This document shows positions 33,928 to 42,670 of a DNA stretch of 64,000 nucleotides, piece after piece. The position numbers and the translations under genes were made by a program. Each line of letters starts with the position of its first letter. Position 1 is the first letter of the stretch. Source of the stretch: UBA1926 sp002337215. Lineage in GTDB: Bacteria; Planctomycetota; Phycisphaerae; Phycisphaerales; UBA1924. The DNA is taken from the NCBI GenBank assembly GCA_963973795.1, contig CAXBAF010000001.1, positions 248,001-312,000 of the forward strand, written 5' to 3'. The notes beneath the pieces were generated by a model. That model saw nothing but the letters and a program-made list of their open reading frames with translations, was not told the DNA's origin and did no database searches.

Positions 33928-35025
33928 TCAGTCGATGTCCATCAGCACCTTGATGCCGTCGCCCGAGATCATGGTGTCGAACGCCTTCTCGTAGTCCGCC
34001 ATCGGGTAGGAATGCGTGATGATCTCATCGAGCTTGAGCCGGCCCGAGAGGAGCAGGTCCTCCATCTGGTACCAGGTCTCCCACATCCGCCGGCCGTTGA
34101 TGCCAAGCACGGTGCAGCCCTTGAAGATGATGTTGGCGTTGAAATCGAAGTCGACGCTCCGTGCCGGGAGCCCAAGCAGCGCCGCGGTGCCGCCGTTGCG
34201 AAGCGTGCGGAACCCCTCGTCCATCGCCTGCGGCGCGCCGCTCATCTCCAGCAGCACATCGACGCCCTCGCCCCGGGTTTCGTTCCTGACGGTCCGCATC
34301 CACTCGCTGCCATCGGCGCTGTTGAACGCCTCGTCGGCGCCGAGCTTGCGGGCCAGGCCCAGCCGGGCGGGGTTGATGTCGGTGCAGTAGATCCGCGCCG
34401 CGCCCGCGGCTTTCGCGACCGTCACCGCCATCAGGCCGATGATGCCGACGCCCGAGATAAGCACGCTCTTGGCGCTCACATCGGCCGACATCACGGTGTG
34501 CACCGCGTTGCCCAGGGGATCGAACGTCGCGGCGATGCGATCGGAGATGTCGGGGTGGATGGGCCAGACGTTCGTCTCGGGGACGCAGACATATTCAGCG
34601 AACACGCCGTCGCGGTCGACGCCCAGGATCTTGGTGTCCCACGCGATGTGGGCGTTGCCGGTCCGGCTGTTGTAATCGAGCCCCGCGGTGATGTGCCCCT
34701 CGGCGCTCACACGCTGCCCGACCTCGACGGTCTTCACCGCCTCGCCCACCGCGGCGACCTCGCCCGCCACCTCGTGCCCCGTGACGATGCCCACCGGGAT
34801 CCGCCCCGCGGCCCATTCGTCCCATTGCCAGATATGCCGGTCGGTGCCGCAGATGCCCGCTTTTTTCACGCGGATCAGCACGTCGAGGGGGCCCACCGTG
34901 GGGCGGGGCCGGGCGGCGTCGAGTGTGAGCCCTTCGCCCGCGCGGTGTTTCACGAGCGCCCGCATGGTGGCGGGCAGTTCGAGGTTGTCGGCGGGCGGGC
35001 ATGGTGCGGGGGCGGTCAACGTCAT
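33928..35025 (-). CDS. tdh: L-threonine 3-dehydrogenase-like zinc-type alcohol dehydrogenase lacking the structural zinc site
   Basis: The 365-aa product belongs to the medium-chain dehydrogenase family and most resembles Tdh, which oxidises threonine to 2-amino-3-ketobutyrate with NAD. Catalytic zinc ligands are kept: C59 (AGICGTDRH), H84 and E85 (GHEVAGEV). The Tdh-specific FDPLGNAVHTVMSADV and the Rossmann motif SGVGIIGLMAV are present. The loop that carries four structural-zinc Cys in E. coli Tdh (GHITCGHC...) reads GHITAGLDYNSRTGNAHIA here. All four ligand positions are substituted (A114, D117, S120, A128). The start is not certain, as no Shine-Dalgarno is seen at 35025; M21 is an alternative. 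Confidence 0.85.
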   Translation of the reverse strand: MTLTAPAPCPPADNLELPATMRALVKHRAGEGLTLDAARPRPTVGPLDVLIRVKKAGICGTDRHIWQWDEWAAGRIPVGIVTGHEVAGEVAAVGEAVKTVEVGQRVSAEGHITAGLDYNSRTGNAHIAWDTKILGVDRDGVFAEYVCVPETNVWPIHPDISDRIAATFDPLGNAVHTVMSADVSAKSVLISGVGIIGLMAVTVAKAAGAARIYCTDINPARLGLARKLGADEAFNSADGSEWMRTVRNETRGEGVDVLLEMSGAPQAMDEGFRTLRNGGTAALLGLPARSVDFDFNANIIFKGCTVLGINGRRMWETWYQMEDLLLSGRLKLDEIITHSYPMADYEKAFDTMISGDGIKVLMDID

Positions 35026-35208
35026 GGGCCATGATATCCGCGATCGGATTGGAGCAATACAGTGGGCGGGCCGGCGTTGAATGTTCCGCGGCGGTGCTCG
35101 GATTCGTCGATGACTTCCAGATTCTCGGGCAGGGTCCGGCCGATAGGGGTAAGGAGCGTCCCCACAGATTCGCAGCCCGCCCGGCCCGGCCCGGTACGAT
35201 GAACGCAT

Positions 35209-36414
35209 ATGAGCAGCGCCGCCTCGAAGTCATTCCTGTTCCTCGCGACCAAGCCCAGCGGCGGACGTTCGCTGGGTGTTCGGAGCGCCCGAAGCGAGCG
35301 TGCCCTCGCCGACACCCTCCGCCGCGACCGGCAGGTGCTTCTGCGGACCTGGGCGTTGCCCGGCTGGATCAGCACCGATTCTCCCATGAAGACCAAGGAC
35401 CACATGGTCCTCAACGATCAGCTCGCCCAGCTCCTGAGCCGTGGCGTGCCGCTCACCGAGTCGCTCGAGGTTGTGGAGTCGGTGATCCGCCCGGAGCAGC
35501 GGTCGCGGATCGAGCGGATGCGGGAACTCGTCTCCGGCGGCGCGGGTTTCGCGGACGCGTGCCGAACGGTGGGGGGCTTCGATATCGTCACGATCGCCGT
35601 CTACCGGGCCGCGGAGCGGACCGGCGACCTCGCGGGCGCGGCGGCCCAGCTCTCGGTGACGGCGAAGCGTCAGCTCAAAATCGCGGGCAAGGCGACGACG
35701 CTGATGCTCTATCCAGCGATCGTGCTCTCGATCGGCGTGATTGCGGGTGTGTTCCTGCTCACGACGATCGTGCCCACGATCGGGGGCACGCTGGCCGAGT
35801 CGATGGGCGAGGACAAAATCCCGTTCTTCACGAAGGTCACGATGGCGGTGGGCATCTTCATGCGCACGCACTGGCTCCCGCTGCTGGCGGGGCTCGCCTT
35901 GGTGATCATCGCGGTTGTCCTGGGGCGGCAGGCGGTTGGCCGGCTGATCGGCAGGATCTCCCGTGGCGTGCCGATCCTCAAAGACGTCATCCTAACGCAG
36001 GAATCCGCGCGATTCTTCACCGTCATGGCGGCTCTGAGCCGCTCGGGCGTGCCGGTCGCCGACGGGATCGCCGTCGCCGCGAACGCGATCAACCACCCCC
36101 GGCTCCGCATGCAGTTCGATCGGCTCCGCGCCAAGCTCGTCGAGGGGGGCGTGCTGCCCCGGTTGATCGATGACGTGGACGCGCTCCCCGTCGCGACGCG
36201 CCGGCTGCTCATCGCGGCCGACCGGGCGGGCGACCTCGACACCGCGTTCGACAGCCTCGCCGAGGACATGGGCGACGCGCTCGAGGCGCAGACGCAGCGG
36301 TTGCTGTCCGCCCTGGAGCCCCTGCTGATCGTGCTGCTGTTCCTGATGATCGGGTCGCTCGTGCTCTCGATCATGGTCCCGATGATCACGATGTCCACCC
36401 AGATGACCGGGTGA
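35209..36414 (+). CDS. gspF: Type II secretion system inner-membrane protein GspF-like
   Basis: The 401-aa product has the T2SSF architecture of two homologous cytoplasmic helical domains, each followed by membrane segments. The first domain has LAQLLSRGVPLTESLEVVES and the 'YRAAERTGDLAGAA' signature; the second has FFTVMAALSRSGVPVADGI and LLIAADRAGDLDTAF. Membrane helices lie at about residues 163-190, 222-245 and 365-390. GspF is the platform protein that links the assembly ATPase to pseudopilus growth. It opens an operon-like run of pilin and Gsp-like genes to 43940. Its N-terminal 60 residues are not conserved with the family. Confidence 0.85.
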   Translation: MSSAASKSFLFLATKPSGGRSLGVRSARSERALADTLRRDRQVLLRTWALPGWISTDSPMKTKDHMVLNDQLAQLLSRGVPLTESLEVVESVIRPEQRSRIERMRELVSGGAGFADACRTVGGFDIVTIAVYRAAERTGDLAGAAAQLSVTAKRQLKIAGKATTLMLYPAIVLSIGVIAGVFLLTTIVPTIGGTLAESMGEDKIPFFTKVTMAVGIFMRTHWLPLLAGLALVIIAVVLGRQAVGRLIGRISRGVPILKDVILTQESARFFTVMAALSRSGVPVADGIAVAANAINHPRLRMQFDRLRAKLVEGGVLPRLIDDVDALPVATRRLLIAADRAGDLDTAFDSLAEDMGDALEAQTQRLLSALEPLLIVLLFLMIGSLVLSIMVPMITMSTQMTG

Positions 36415-36630
36415 GTCCGACAGACAGAAGACCAAGAACTGGAAGCGTTTCTGAACGACAGCAACCCCTACGATCCGCAGAATTTCCGCAACACTCCCCG
36501 CCGCGGGCGGTATGCAATCTTGAGCCTATTCCGGCCGTCGCGTCGATCAGACGGTGTCGATTTATCCACGATAAACGCGAAGAATCGATCAGAGAACTGC
36601 CCGACGCGTACTCCGTATCAGGAGCCGATC

Positions 36631-37059
36631 ATGAACACGACCAATCGAACCAACCCCAATCTCACGTTGAACGCCCGAGTCAGCCGGCGCGGCTTTTCGC
36701 TGCTCGAGCTGATGCTCGTGCTGGTCATTCTTGGGCTGCTGAGCACCGTCGCCGCGGTGGCGCTGCTCCCCCAGGCGGAGAAGGCAAAGGTCCGCACGAC
36801 GAAGACGAGCATGAACGTGATCAAGCAGCAGATCACCGCTTTCCAACTCGAGAAGAACCGCGTGCCGGACTCGCTGTTCTCGCTCGTCCCGGAGTACCTC
36901 GAGGACAACGGGCTCCAGGACGGATGGAACCGGGATTTCTACTACCAGCCGACACCCAACGCGAACCGCGCCTATTCGCTGGTCAGCGCCGGCAAGGACG
37001 GGCAGTTCGAGACCGACGACGACATCGACGTCTGGACGATGGACATCGAAACCGAGTGA
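36631..37059 (+). CDS. gspG: Major pseudopilin GspG-like
   Basis: The 142-aa product has AGGAG 7 nt before the ATG. A type IV prepilin cleavage site, SRRG/FSLLELMLVLVILG, lies near residue 20, with Glu at position 5 of the mature protein. The C-terminal domain has the GspG features DGWNRDFYYQPT and SAGKDGQFETDDDIDVW. The latter is the conserved calcium-binding 'S.GkDg..GTeDDi..W' end, here with FETDDDID. It would polymerise into the pseudopilus after processing by a prepilin peptidase that is not in this window. Confidence 0.9.
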   Translation: MNTTNRTNPNLTLNARVSRRGFSLLELMLVLVILGLLSTVAAVALLPQAEKAKVRTTKTSMNVIKQQITAFQLEKNRVPDSLFSLVPEYLEDNGLQDGWNRDFYYQPTPNANRAYSLVSAGKDGQFETDDDIDVWTMDIETE

Positions 37060-37158
37060 CGATCGCGCGAGGCAATCACCGGCGGCGGTGATCGTTCTCG
37101 GTGGGATCCGAGGGAGTTTCGCGTGCTCAGGGGGTCTCGATCAGGGAGGATCGCGCAC

Positions 37159-37920
37159 ATGCGTGCACCCATCAGACCGACAACTTACCCGAGCGTTCGA
37201 GTGGCACGCGGTCTGTCCGGTTCCGACGCGGGCCTGATGGAGGTCCGCACGCGTGGCGGATCACGCCGAGGCGTGAGTTTTCTCGAGGTCGTCCTCGGCG
37301 TCGCCCTGCTGGGCCTCGTCGCCGGCACGCTCTCGGTCACCGTCAGCGCGGTCGGTGGTTCGTTTCGCAGACAGCAGGATCGACTCGCGGCCGCGGAGAT
37401 CGCGAGCAGGCTCCTCCTCATGCGGGCCGACGACGAGGATTCGCTGCCGGGCCCCAACGCCGAGATTCCGTACGGCGAGCGTTCGTTCCGCTGGATGATC
37501 GAAGAACGACCCGTGCAGGTGGTGCTTTCCGAGCCGGCCCGTGAGGCGGCGATGAACGGGACGACCGGCGGCAACACGCTCGATCTCTCGCGCCGGATCG
37601 TCGCGGTCACCGTGACGGCATGGCTCTCCGAATTCTCGGGAGGCTCGGCCGGCTTCAATCCCGATGTCCCGCACTACACACTCACGCGACTGATCGACCC
37701 GATCGCGTTCACGACGAGCGATTCCGCGGAAGAACGCCTGAAAGATCAGGAGAGCATCGAGGACTACATGGCCAACGTGGTCGGCAGCATGTCGTCGGGC
37801 GACCTCCCCCTGCCGAGCGGCGGGGGTTCGAGGAGCGGGACGACCCAGCGGGGCACCCAGCCCGCCGGCGAGCCGCAGCGCGGACGGCCTCAGTCCGAAA
37901 GCGGGGGGGGCGGCGGATGA
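37159..37920 (+). CDS. Minor pseudopilin-like protein (GspI/GspH class)
   Basis: The product is about 253 aa from the ATG at 37159, preceded by AGGGAGGA; a GTG at 37123 is an alternative. An N-terminal prepilin motif, SRRG/VSFLEVVLGVALLGLVAG, lies near residue 38 with the essential Glu at mature position 5. The remainder is a globular domain with FRWMIEERPVQVV, and a low-complexity tail of Gly/Ser/Arg/Gln after about residue 215. It is placed between gspG and a GspJ-like gene, as minor pseudopilins are, and its stop overlaps the next start (ATGA). Subtype (H, I or other) is not resolvable. Confidence 0.75.
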   Translation: MRAPIRPTTYPSVRVARGLSGSDAGLMEVRTRGGSRRGVSFLEVVLGVALLGLVAGTLSVTVSAVGGSFRRQQDRLAAAEIASRLLLMRADDEDSLPGPNAEIPYGERSFRWMIEERPVQVVLSEPAREAAMNGTTGGNTLDLSRRIVAVTVTAWLSEFSGGSAGFNPDVPHYTLTRLIDPIAFTTSDSAEERLKDQESIEDYMANVVGSMSSGDLPLPSGGGSRSGTTQRGTQPAGEPQRGRPQSESGGGGG

Positions 37921-39065
37921 TCCGGCGCACCGTGCCAACACCGCCGCGTCGAGCAACCCGTGAGCCGAATCGCGGTCGGGGCTTCACCCTGCTCGAGACC
38001 ATCCTCGCGAGCGTGATCGGCTCGTTCGTGCTGCTCGCCTGCTTCTCGCTGTTCGTCTCGATGAGCCGGATCGAGGGCTCGATGAACCGCGCGAGCCGGC
38101 AGATGGAAGAGCTCGCGCTCACGCAGCAGATTTTCCGCAAGTCGTTCATGACGATCGCGCTGATCGGCGAGCAGGCCCTCGAGAGCCGCGTCTCCGAACT
38201 CGCCGTCGATGGGATCGTCCCAGAGAGCGAGCGGATGAACATCCCGCGTTCGCGGCTCATCATCGAGTTCGATCAGGCGCCGTCGATCGCCGCGATGGGC
38301 GTGAGTGCCCAACTCGACGGCGTACAGCTCCGCGACCCCGCGGGCTACGACGCGGGGCCACAGTTCATCGAGATGGTCCTGCCCGACAAGCCGGTACCCG
38401 AGAGCATGCGGCTGTTTGTTCCGCAATGGTCCTCGGGGCCCGCCGATGATCTGGTCGAGGCGTTCGATCCGTCAGGCTTCAGCAGACCCGAGGAAGAATC
38501 GGGCGTGCGAGGGATCTTCGAGCTCCGCCCCAGCGGGGCCCGCGAGCGGGTCATGGAGGGCTACGGCGTCGTCCCCGCGACGGGTCTTGAGCCCGTGCCG
38601 CTGACGCCCGCCGCCCGCGAAGCACCCGATGGCTGGACGCTTTGGTGGCGCCCGATGTACGGCGAGGAGTATTGGGCCCGTCAGTCCGGGCTGCCCTTCG
38701 ACGTGGACAGCAACCCGTCGATGCTTGAGGAGGCCGTGCCGCTGATCCGCGGCGTGAAATCGATGCGGGTCTTCGCGTTCGCCGCCGAAGAGAACCCGGA
38801 GGGGGCCGACCTGCCCCCGATCCGTCAGCGCTGGCCCGCCTACGAGGCGAGCACCGCCGCGGAACTGCCGGGCTACGTCGAGATCGAGATCGCGACGACG
38901 GGGGGAATGGTCGCCAACTGGGTCTTCGAGATGGGCTGGTCGATCACCGATGAATCGCTGGGCGAACCCGACGCGGCGCCGACAGGCGATCCTTCGGACG
39001 AGAACGACGATCAGACCCCGAGCCAGCAACCCGATGACTCGGGGCGGGTAGGGGACAGGGCATGA
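37917..39065 (+). CDS. Minor pseudopilin-like protein (GspJ class)
   Basis: The 382-aa product has prepilin site NRGRG/FTLLETILASVIGSFVLL near residue 22 with Glu at mature position 5. The long globular domain contains RQSGLPFDVDSNPSMLEEAVPLIRGVKSMRVFAF and YVEIEIATTGG. The 'l..gv..l.v.y.....W...lP..v.v.l' layout fits the GspJ beta-rich core. An acidic, Gln/Asp-rich C-terminal tail (PSDENDDQTPSQQPDD) is unusual. ATGA overlaps join it to both neighbours, indicating a translationally coupled block of pseudopilins. Confidence 0.75.
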   Translation: MIRRTVPTPPRRATREPNRGRGFTLLETILASVIGSFVLLACFSLFVSMSRIEGSMNRASRQMEELALTQQIFRKSFMTIALIGEQALESRVSELAVDGIVPESERMNIPRSRLIIEFDQAPSIAAMGVSAQLDGVQLRDPAGYDAGPQFIEMVLPDKPVPESMRLFVPQWSSGPADDLVEAFDPSGFSRPEEESGVRGIFELRPSGARERVMEGYGVVPATGLEPVPLTPAAREAPDGWTLWWRPMYGEEYWARQSGLPFDVDSNPSMLEEAVPLIRGVKSMRVFAFAAEENPEGADLPPIRQRWPAYEASTAAELPGYVEIEIATTGGMVANWVFEMGWSITDESLGEPDAAPTGDPSDENDDQTPSQQPDDSGRVGDRA

Positions 39066-39988
39066 CCCGCCGCCTGATCAATCACCAGATCACCCAACCG
39101 GTCATCCAACCGGTCACCCAACCGGTGAACGGTCGGCATGCCCTCGGACCGACCCGCGCGCACGGCTTTGTGCTCCCGGTGGTCATCCTGCTCATTGTCC
39201 TCGTCGGTGTTTCGAGTTCGATCATGCTCCAGCGGCACATCGCACGCTCCAAGACCGTCGAACGCCAGCTCCGGTCCTATCAGGAACATCACGGCTCGCG
39301 GAGCATCCAGGCCGTCGTCGAGGCCTGGCTCAAAACACCGACCGCTCGCCCCCGCGAGATCGGCGAGATGCTCGAAGCCGACGGTCTCGCGTTCACCGTT
39401 GATACGGGCGACGGCACGACGATCAACATCCATCTGTTCCCGGGTCAGGGGACGATGCTCACCCGCGTGACGGGTGTCGCCGAGCAGGACCGCGAGCAGG
39501 CGCGCCTTGCTGTGGCGTTGCTCCAGGGGATCGTCCGCGATGAGCTGGACTACCGGCGACGGACGCGCCCCGTGGGCCCGCTCGGTGTCGATCCGAACAA
39601 CGCGTCGATCGAGGTGCTGATCGCGATCGTGCGCGCGGTGCTGGGCGATTCGCCGGGAGCCTCCCAGTACGAGGGTTTGCTCACCGATGCCGTCCAGCGG
39701 GGCGACGCCGTGACGCTGCAGTCGCTCGCGAATTTCGCGACCGAGGCGAGCATCGAGTCCGACAAGCGGAGCCAGCTCAGCAGATTCCTGACCATCACGC
39801 CCGACCTGTGGCGTTTCCGGGTCGACCAGTTCGGCTCGCCGGTCGTCGGCCGCCCTTTGTTGGGGCAGTACCGGGGTCTACTGCTGCTGGGCAGCACAAC
39901 AGTCACGAGCGGCAACACGTTCGAGCAGCCCCCGCCGTTCCTGAGCTGGGAATCGGTCGACCTCGACGACCCGCTGGCGGTAGAGTGA
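39062..39988 (+). CDS. GspK-like minor pseudopilin / pilus-tip protein
   Basis: The 308-aa product has a short repeat-bearing N-terminus, then RAHGFVLPVVILLIVLVGVSSSIMLQRHI. This is a prepilin-like hydrophobic helix without the position-5 Glu, as is usual for GspK, which caps the pseudopilus. The globular part has PLGVDPNNASIEVLIAIVRAVLG and TLQSLANFA, resembling the helix-hairpin-helix-like alpha domain of GspK (K proteins have 'k.NiN.A...vL.al'). Gene order I-J-K after G is canonical. Similarity is low, so the call depends mainly on context. Confidence 0.65.
   Translation: MTRRLINHQITQPVIQPVTQPVNGRHALGPTRAHGFVLPVVILLIVLVGVSSSIMLQRHIARSKTVERQLRSYQEHHGSRSIQAVVEAWLKTPTARPREIGEMLEADGLAFTVDTGDGTTINIHLFPGQGTMLTRVTGVAEQDREQARLAVALLQGIVRDELDYRRRTRPVGPLGVDPNNASIEVLIAIVRAVLGDSPGASQYEGLLTDAVQRGDAVTLQSLANFATEASIESDKRSQLSRFLTITPDLWRFRVDQFGSPVVGRPLLGQYRGLLLLGSTTVTSGNTFEQPPPFLSWESVDLDDPLAVE
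39092..39127 (+). repeat. Three 12-bp tandem repeats in the GspK-like gene
   Basis: Three adjacent copies of (A)(C/T)CCAACCGGT(C/G) encode TQPV-IQPV-TQPV near the N-terminus, before the membrane helix. The unit length keeps the reading frame, so copy number could vary without frameshift. Confidence 0.8.
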
Positions 39989-40051
39989 CGCGATACGGTC
40001 GAGGTGATGGGTGATAACCGCCCACCCTCTCGGCATCCAACGGAGACGGCA

Positions 40052-40888
40052 ATGGCCGAAGACACGATCAGCAAACCAAGAGCGAAACGCATCCGCCTGC
40101 TGAGCCAGGTCGCGGCGCTGATCTGCGTCGGTGCCGCCGTCGCGGCGGTGGTGTTCGGCGTACCCATGCTGCAGGCAACCGAGGCGACCCCGATCGCGTT
40201 CACGCAGGTCGAGCAGAAAGCGGGTGAGATCTACACCGGCATCATCGAACGCCGGGCCGACCAGCAATCGGGCGAGGACAACCCGTTCCCGCCCGATATT
40301 AAGATGATCGCCGAAACTCTGGCGCTCGTCTCGAACGCGCCGACAGTGCAGATCGAAGAAACGACCGCTCCGGCAGGCACCGACGACACAACGTCCACGC
40401 CCCCGCCCGTCGCCTCCGCGAAGACGCGCTTCGTGGGAACCGTGGGCATCGGCGACCGCCTGATGGCCCTCGTCACCGCGGGTGGGTCGCAGCGAATCCT
40501 CGGCGAGGGCGATGAGGCGGTGCTCCCCCTCGCGGACGGCGACTCGGCCGACCCGCCCACAGTGAGCATCAGGAGTGTCAGCCGCGACGAGGTTGTTCTC
40601 GTCGAGAACGGCGCCGAGCGCACGATCAAGAAAGCCGCGAGGACGGGCTTCGCCGTGAGCACGAGCGTGGCATCTGTGTCGTCACCCTCCGCGGGTGCGA
40701 ACCCGGAGGGCCCGCGGGAAAGAGCGGCGATCGATGCGAACGAGGTCAAGCCTGTGAACCCCGACGACTATCGTCGTGACGACGGGACGATCGATTATGA
40801 AGCGCTGCGAGAGGCCGCCCGCGAGCGAGCCCGCCAGCGGCAGGATCTCCGCCGGCAGCGTCGCGAGGAGAACGGCGACGCGAATTGA
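40052..40888 (+). CDS. GspC-like inner-membrane protein
   Basis: The product is about 278 aa from the ATG at 40052 with GGAG 7 nt upstream; an in-frame ATG at 40004 is less likely. A short cytoplasmic N-terminus precedes a TM helix (LLSQVAALICVGAAVAAVVFGVP). A periplasmic region contains TRFVGTVGIGDRLMALVTAGGSQRILGEGDEAVLP and VSIRSVSRDEVVLVENGAERTIKK. This has the layout of the GspC homology region ('L.G...a....AiI...g....y.vGd......v..I..drVil...G'). GspC links the inner platform to the secretin. The C-terminal tail is highly charged (EALREAARERARQRQDLRRQ). The assignment is moderate. Confidence 0.6.
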   Translation: MAEDTISKPRAKRIRLLSQVAALICVGAAVAAVVFGVPMLQATEATPIAFTQVEQKAGEIYTGIIERRADQQSGEDNPFPPDIKMIAETLALVSNAPTVQIEETTAPAGTDDTTSTPPPVASAKTRFVGTVGIGDRLMALVTAGGSQRILGEGDEAVLPLADGDSADPPTVSIRSVSRDEVVLVENGAERTIKKAARTGFAVSTSVASVSSPSAGANPEGPRERAAIDANEVKPVNPDDYRRDDGTIDYEALREAARERARQRQDLRRQRREENGDAN

Positions 40889-41017
40889 TGACGACCGACC
40901 CCGGCGGCGCGGGCTCGGCGATACCCTCCCGGGCCGAACGCTTCGGCGGCGCCGAGAACACAGGCCCAGCACGCGGGTCGAGATGAACGAGCAAGGCTCG
41001 CGAAGGAAGACCGAACG

Positions 41018-42670
41018 TTGAGTGCACGAGTGTGCTACATCCAGAGACAGGACCGGGGAGCGATCCTCAGGGGTGTCCGTCTGATCGGACGGTCGAGCGA
41101 CGAGTCGTGGACCGCGCCCCGCGAGGTCGACCCGATCCAGTCGACCGCCGCGCGTGACGCTGCGGCGTGGATCGCCGACCACCTTGCATCGCGGTTGGGC
41201 GGCAAACAGATCGATCGGCTCTGCCTCGACCTCGACGGCGCGGTGTGCTCGTGGGTGGACGCCTCCGCGGCCGCGACCGGGACACTGCGGGCCGTCATCG
41301 ATCGCGACGGCGCGTTCGACGACGGCGACGCGTTCGGCGCGGGGGAAGAATCTCACGCGGGGCGATTCCCCTCGCTTCCCAACGAACTCGGGTACCAGGC
41401 CTTGGGCGTGCCCGCCGGGCAGCCCAAATCCAAGGCAGCGCTCGCGAAGGGCCGGGCGGCGGTGCTCGCGGTCCCCGAGGTCGCGGCGCGATCCCTGATG
41501 GACGGGCTCGACGAAGCGGGCGTGCAGGTCGGCTCCTGCGTGACGCTCTGGCAGGCGATCGCCGGGGCCTGGGGCCCCGACAACGGCGCCTCGCCCCCGA
41601 ACGGCTCGGACCGCGTCGTCGCGAGCAGCAGCCCGCTGATCGCCGCGGTGCTGTGCATCCCGGGAGAGCGCATCGTCTGGGCATGGATCCGGGGCGGCGT
41701 CCCGATCGCCGCGGGCGCGTTCCGCACGCGAGCGGGTGCCAAGCCGCACGCGTCAACCCGCGACGCGTTCATGCTGGGCGACGGCTCCGATGAGGACACG
41801 CACGAAAAACAGGAGCACGATTCAGACGATCAGGCCGAAACGGGCCTGGGTGGTCGCCTCGCCGCCGAATGGCTCGCGTGGTCCGCCCAGATCGGCGCGT
41901 TCCCCTCCCGCGTCACGTGGGTCGGCCCGCTGCGGCAGGGCGAGAGCAGTGGGCTTGAGCCCTCGCGGATCGCCGAGACCGTCCGCAAGGCCGCGCCGAA
42001 CGCGTCGGTCGATGTCATCGACGATGAGGACCCGGTGGGGCTCACACTCCGCCGCCTCGCCGAGCGGCTCGACGACGGTCCCCGCTCGCTCGAGTCCGCC
42101 GATGCCCAGCTGCTCGGGCTCTCCAACCGTCCGGGGCGGGTTCACCGAGCGATGTATCAGTGGATCGCGATGTTCCTGTTCGCGGCGTCGGTCGCGATCG
42201 GTGCCATCGCGTGGTCGCTCTGGCAGGAGCGTGCCGAGTCCAAGCTCCGCGTGACCGAGGTGCGTGGCAACATTCGTGAGTTGCTCGAGGCCGGGGCGCC
42301 GGACCTTGTCAATGAGTCGCCCGACACGCTGCCCCTGAAGCTACGCGATCGTTTGGCCAACCTTCAGGGCCCGTCGCCCGTCGACATCCCGCCGCCCAAG
42401 CCCGTGCTCAGCGAACTCGAGACACTCGCGTTCGTGCTGGGCACACCCGCCTACGAGCTCGAGTTCATCGATGTGGGCTCGTTCGCCGTGACCTTCAAGG
42501 TCCGTGTGAACGACACGCGTGAGTACGAGAACCTCCAGCAGTCGCTGATCAACATCGGCGGGTCGAGTGTCCGCTGGAACTCGATCAACCCCAGGCAGAA
42601 CCGCAACAAGATCGACGTCAACGGCAGCGGCATCTGGCGCGACGACAGCACCCCGGAGGGCGACTCATGA
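41018..42670 (+). CDS. GspL/PilM-PilN-like protein
   Basis: The 550-aa product starts at a TTG with AAGGAAGA upstream. The N-terminal ~370 residues form a cytoplasmic region with repeated hydrophobic strand/Asp patterns (DRLCLDLDGAVCSW, SPLIAAVLCIPGERIVWAWI, ADAQLLGLSNRPG), consistent with a degenerate actin-like fold. One TM helix (WIAMFLFAASVAIGAIAWSLW, about 385-405) is followed by a periplasmic ferredoxin-like domain with a coiled segment (ESKLRVTEVRGNIRELLEAG). GspL has this topology and recruits the ATPase. ATGA overlap with the next gene, which is GspM-like, supports the call. Sequence conservation with known GspL is too low to be certain. Confidence 0.6.
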   Translation: MSARVCYIQRQDRGAILRGVRLIGRSSDESWTAPREVDPIQSTAARDAAAWIADHLASRLGGKQIDRLCLDLDGAVCSWVDASAAATGTLRAVIDRDGAFDDGDAFGAGEESHAGRFPSLPNELGYQALGVPAGQPKSKAALAKGRAAVLAVPEVAARSLMDGLDEAGVQVGSCVTLWQAIAGAWGPDNGASPPNGSDRVVASSSPLIAAVLCIPGERIVWAWIRGGVPIAAGAFRTRAGAKPHASTRDAFMLGDGSDEDTHEKQEHDSDDQAETGLGGRLAAEWLAWSAQIGAFPSRVTWVGPLRQGESSGLEPSRIAETVRKAAPNASVDVIDDEDPVGLTLRRLAERLDDGPRSLESADAQLLGLSNRPGRVHRAMYQWIAMFLFAASVAIGAIAWSLWQERAESKLRVTEVRGNIRELLEAGAPDLVNESPDTLPLKLRDRLANLQGPSPVDIPPPKPVLSELETLAFVLGTPAYELEFIDVGSFAVTFKVRVNDTREYENLQQSLINIGGSSVRWNSINPRQNRNKIDVNGSGIWRDDSTPEGDS

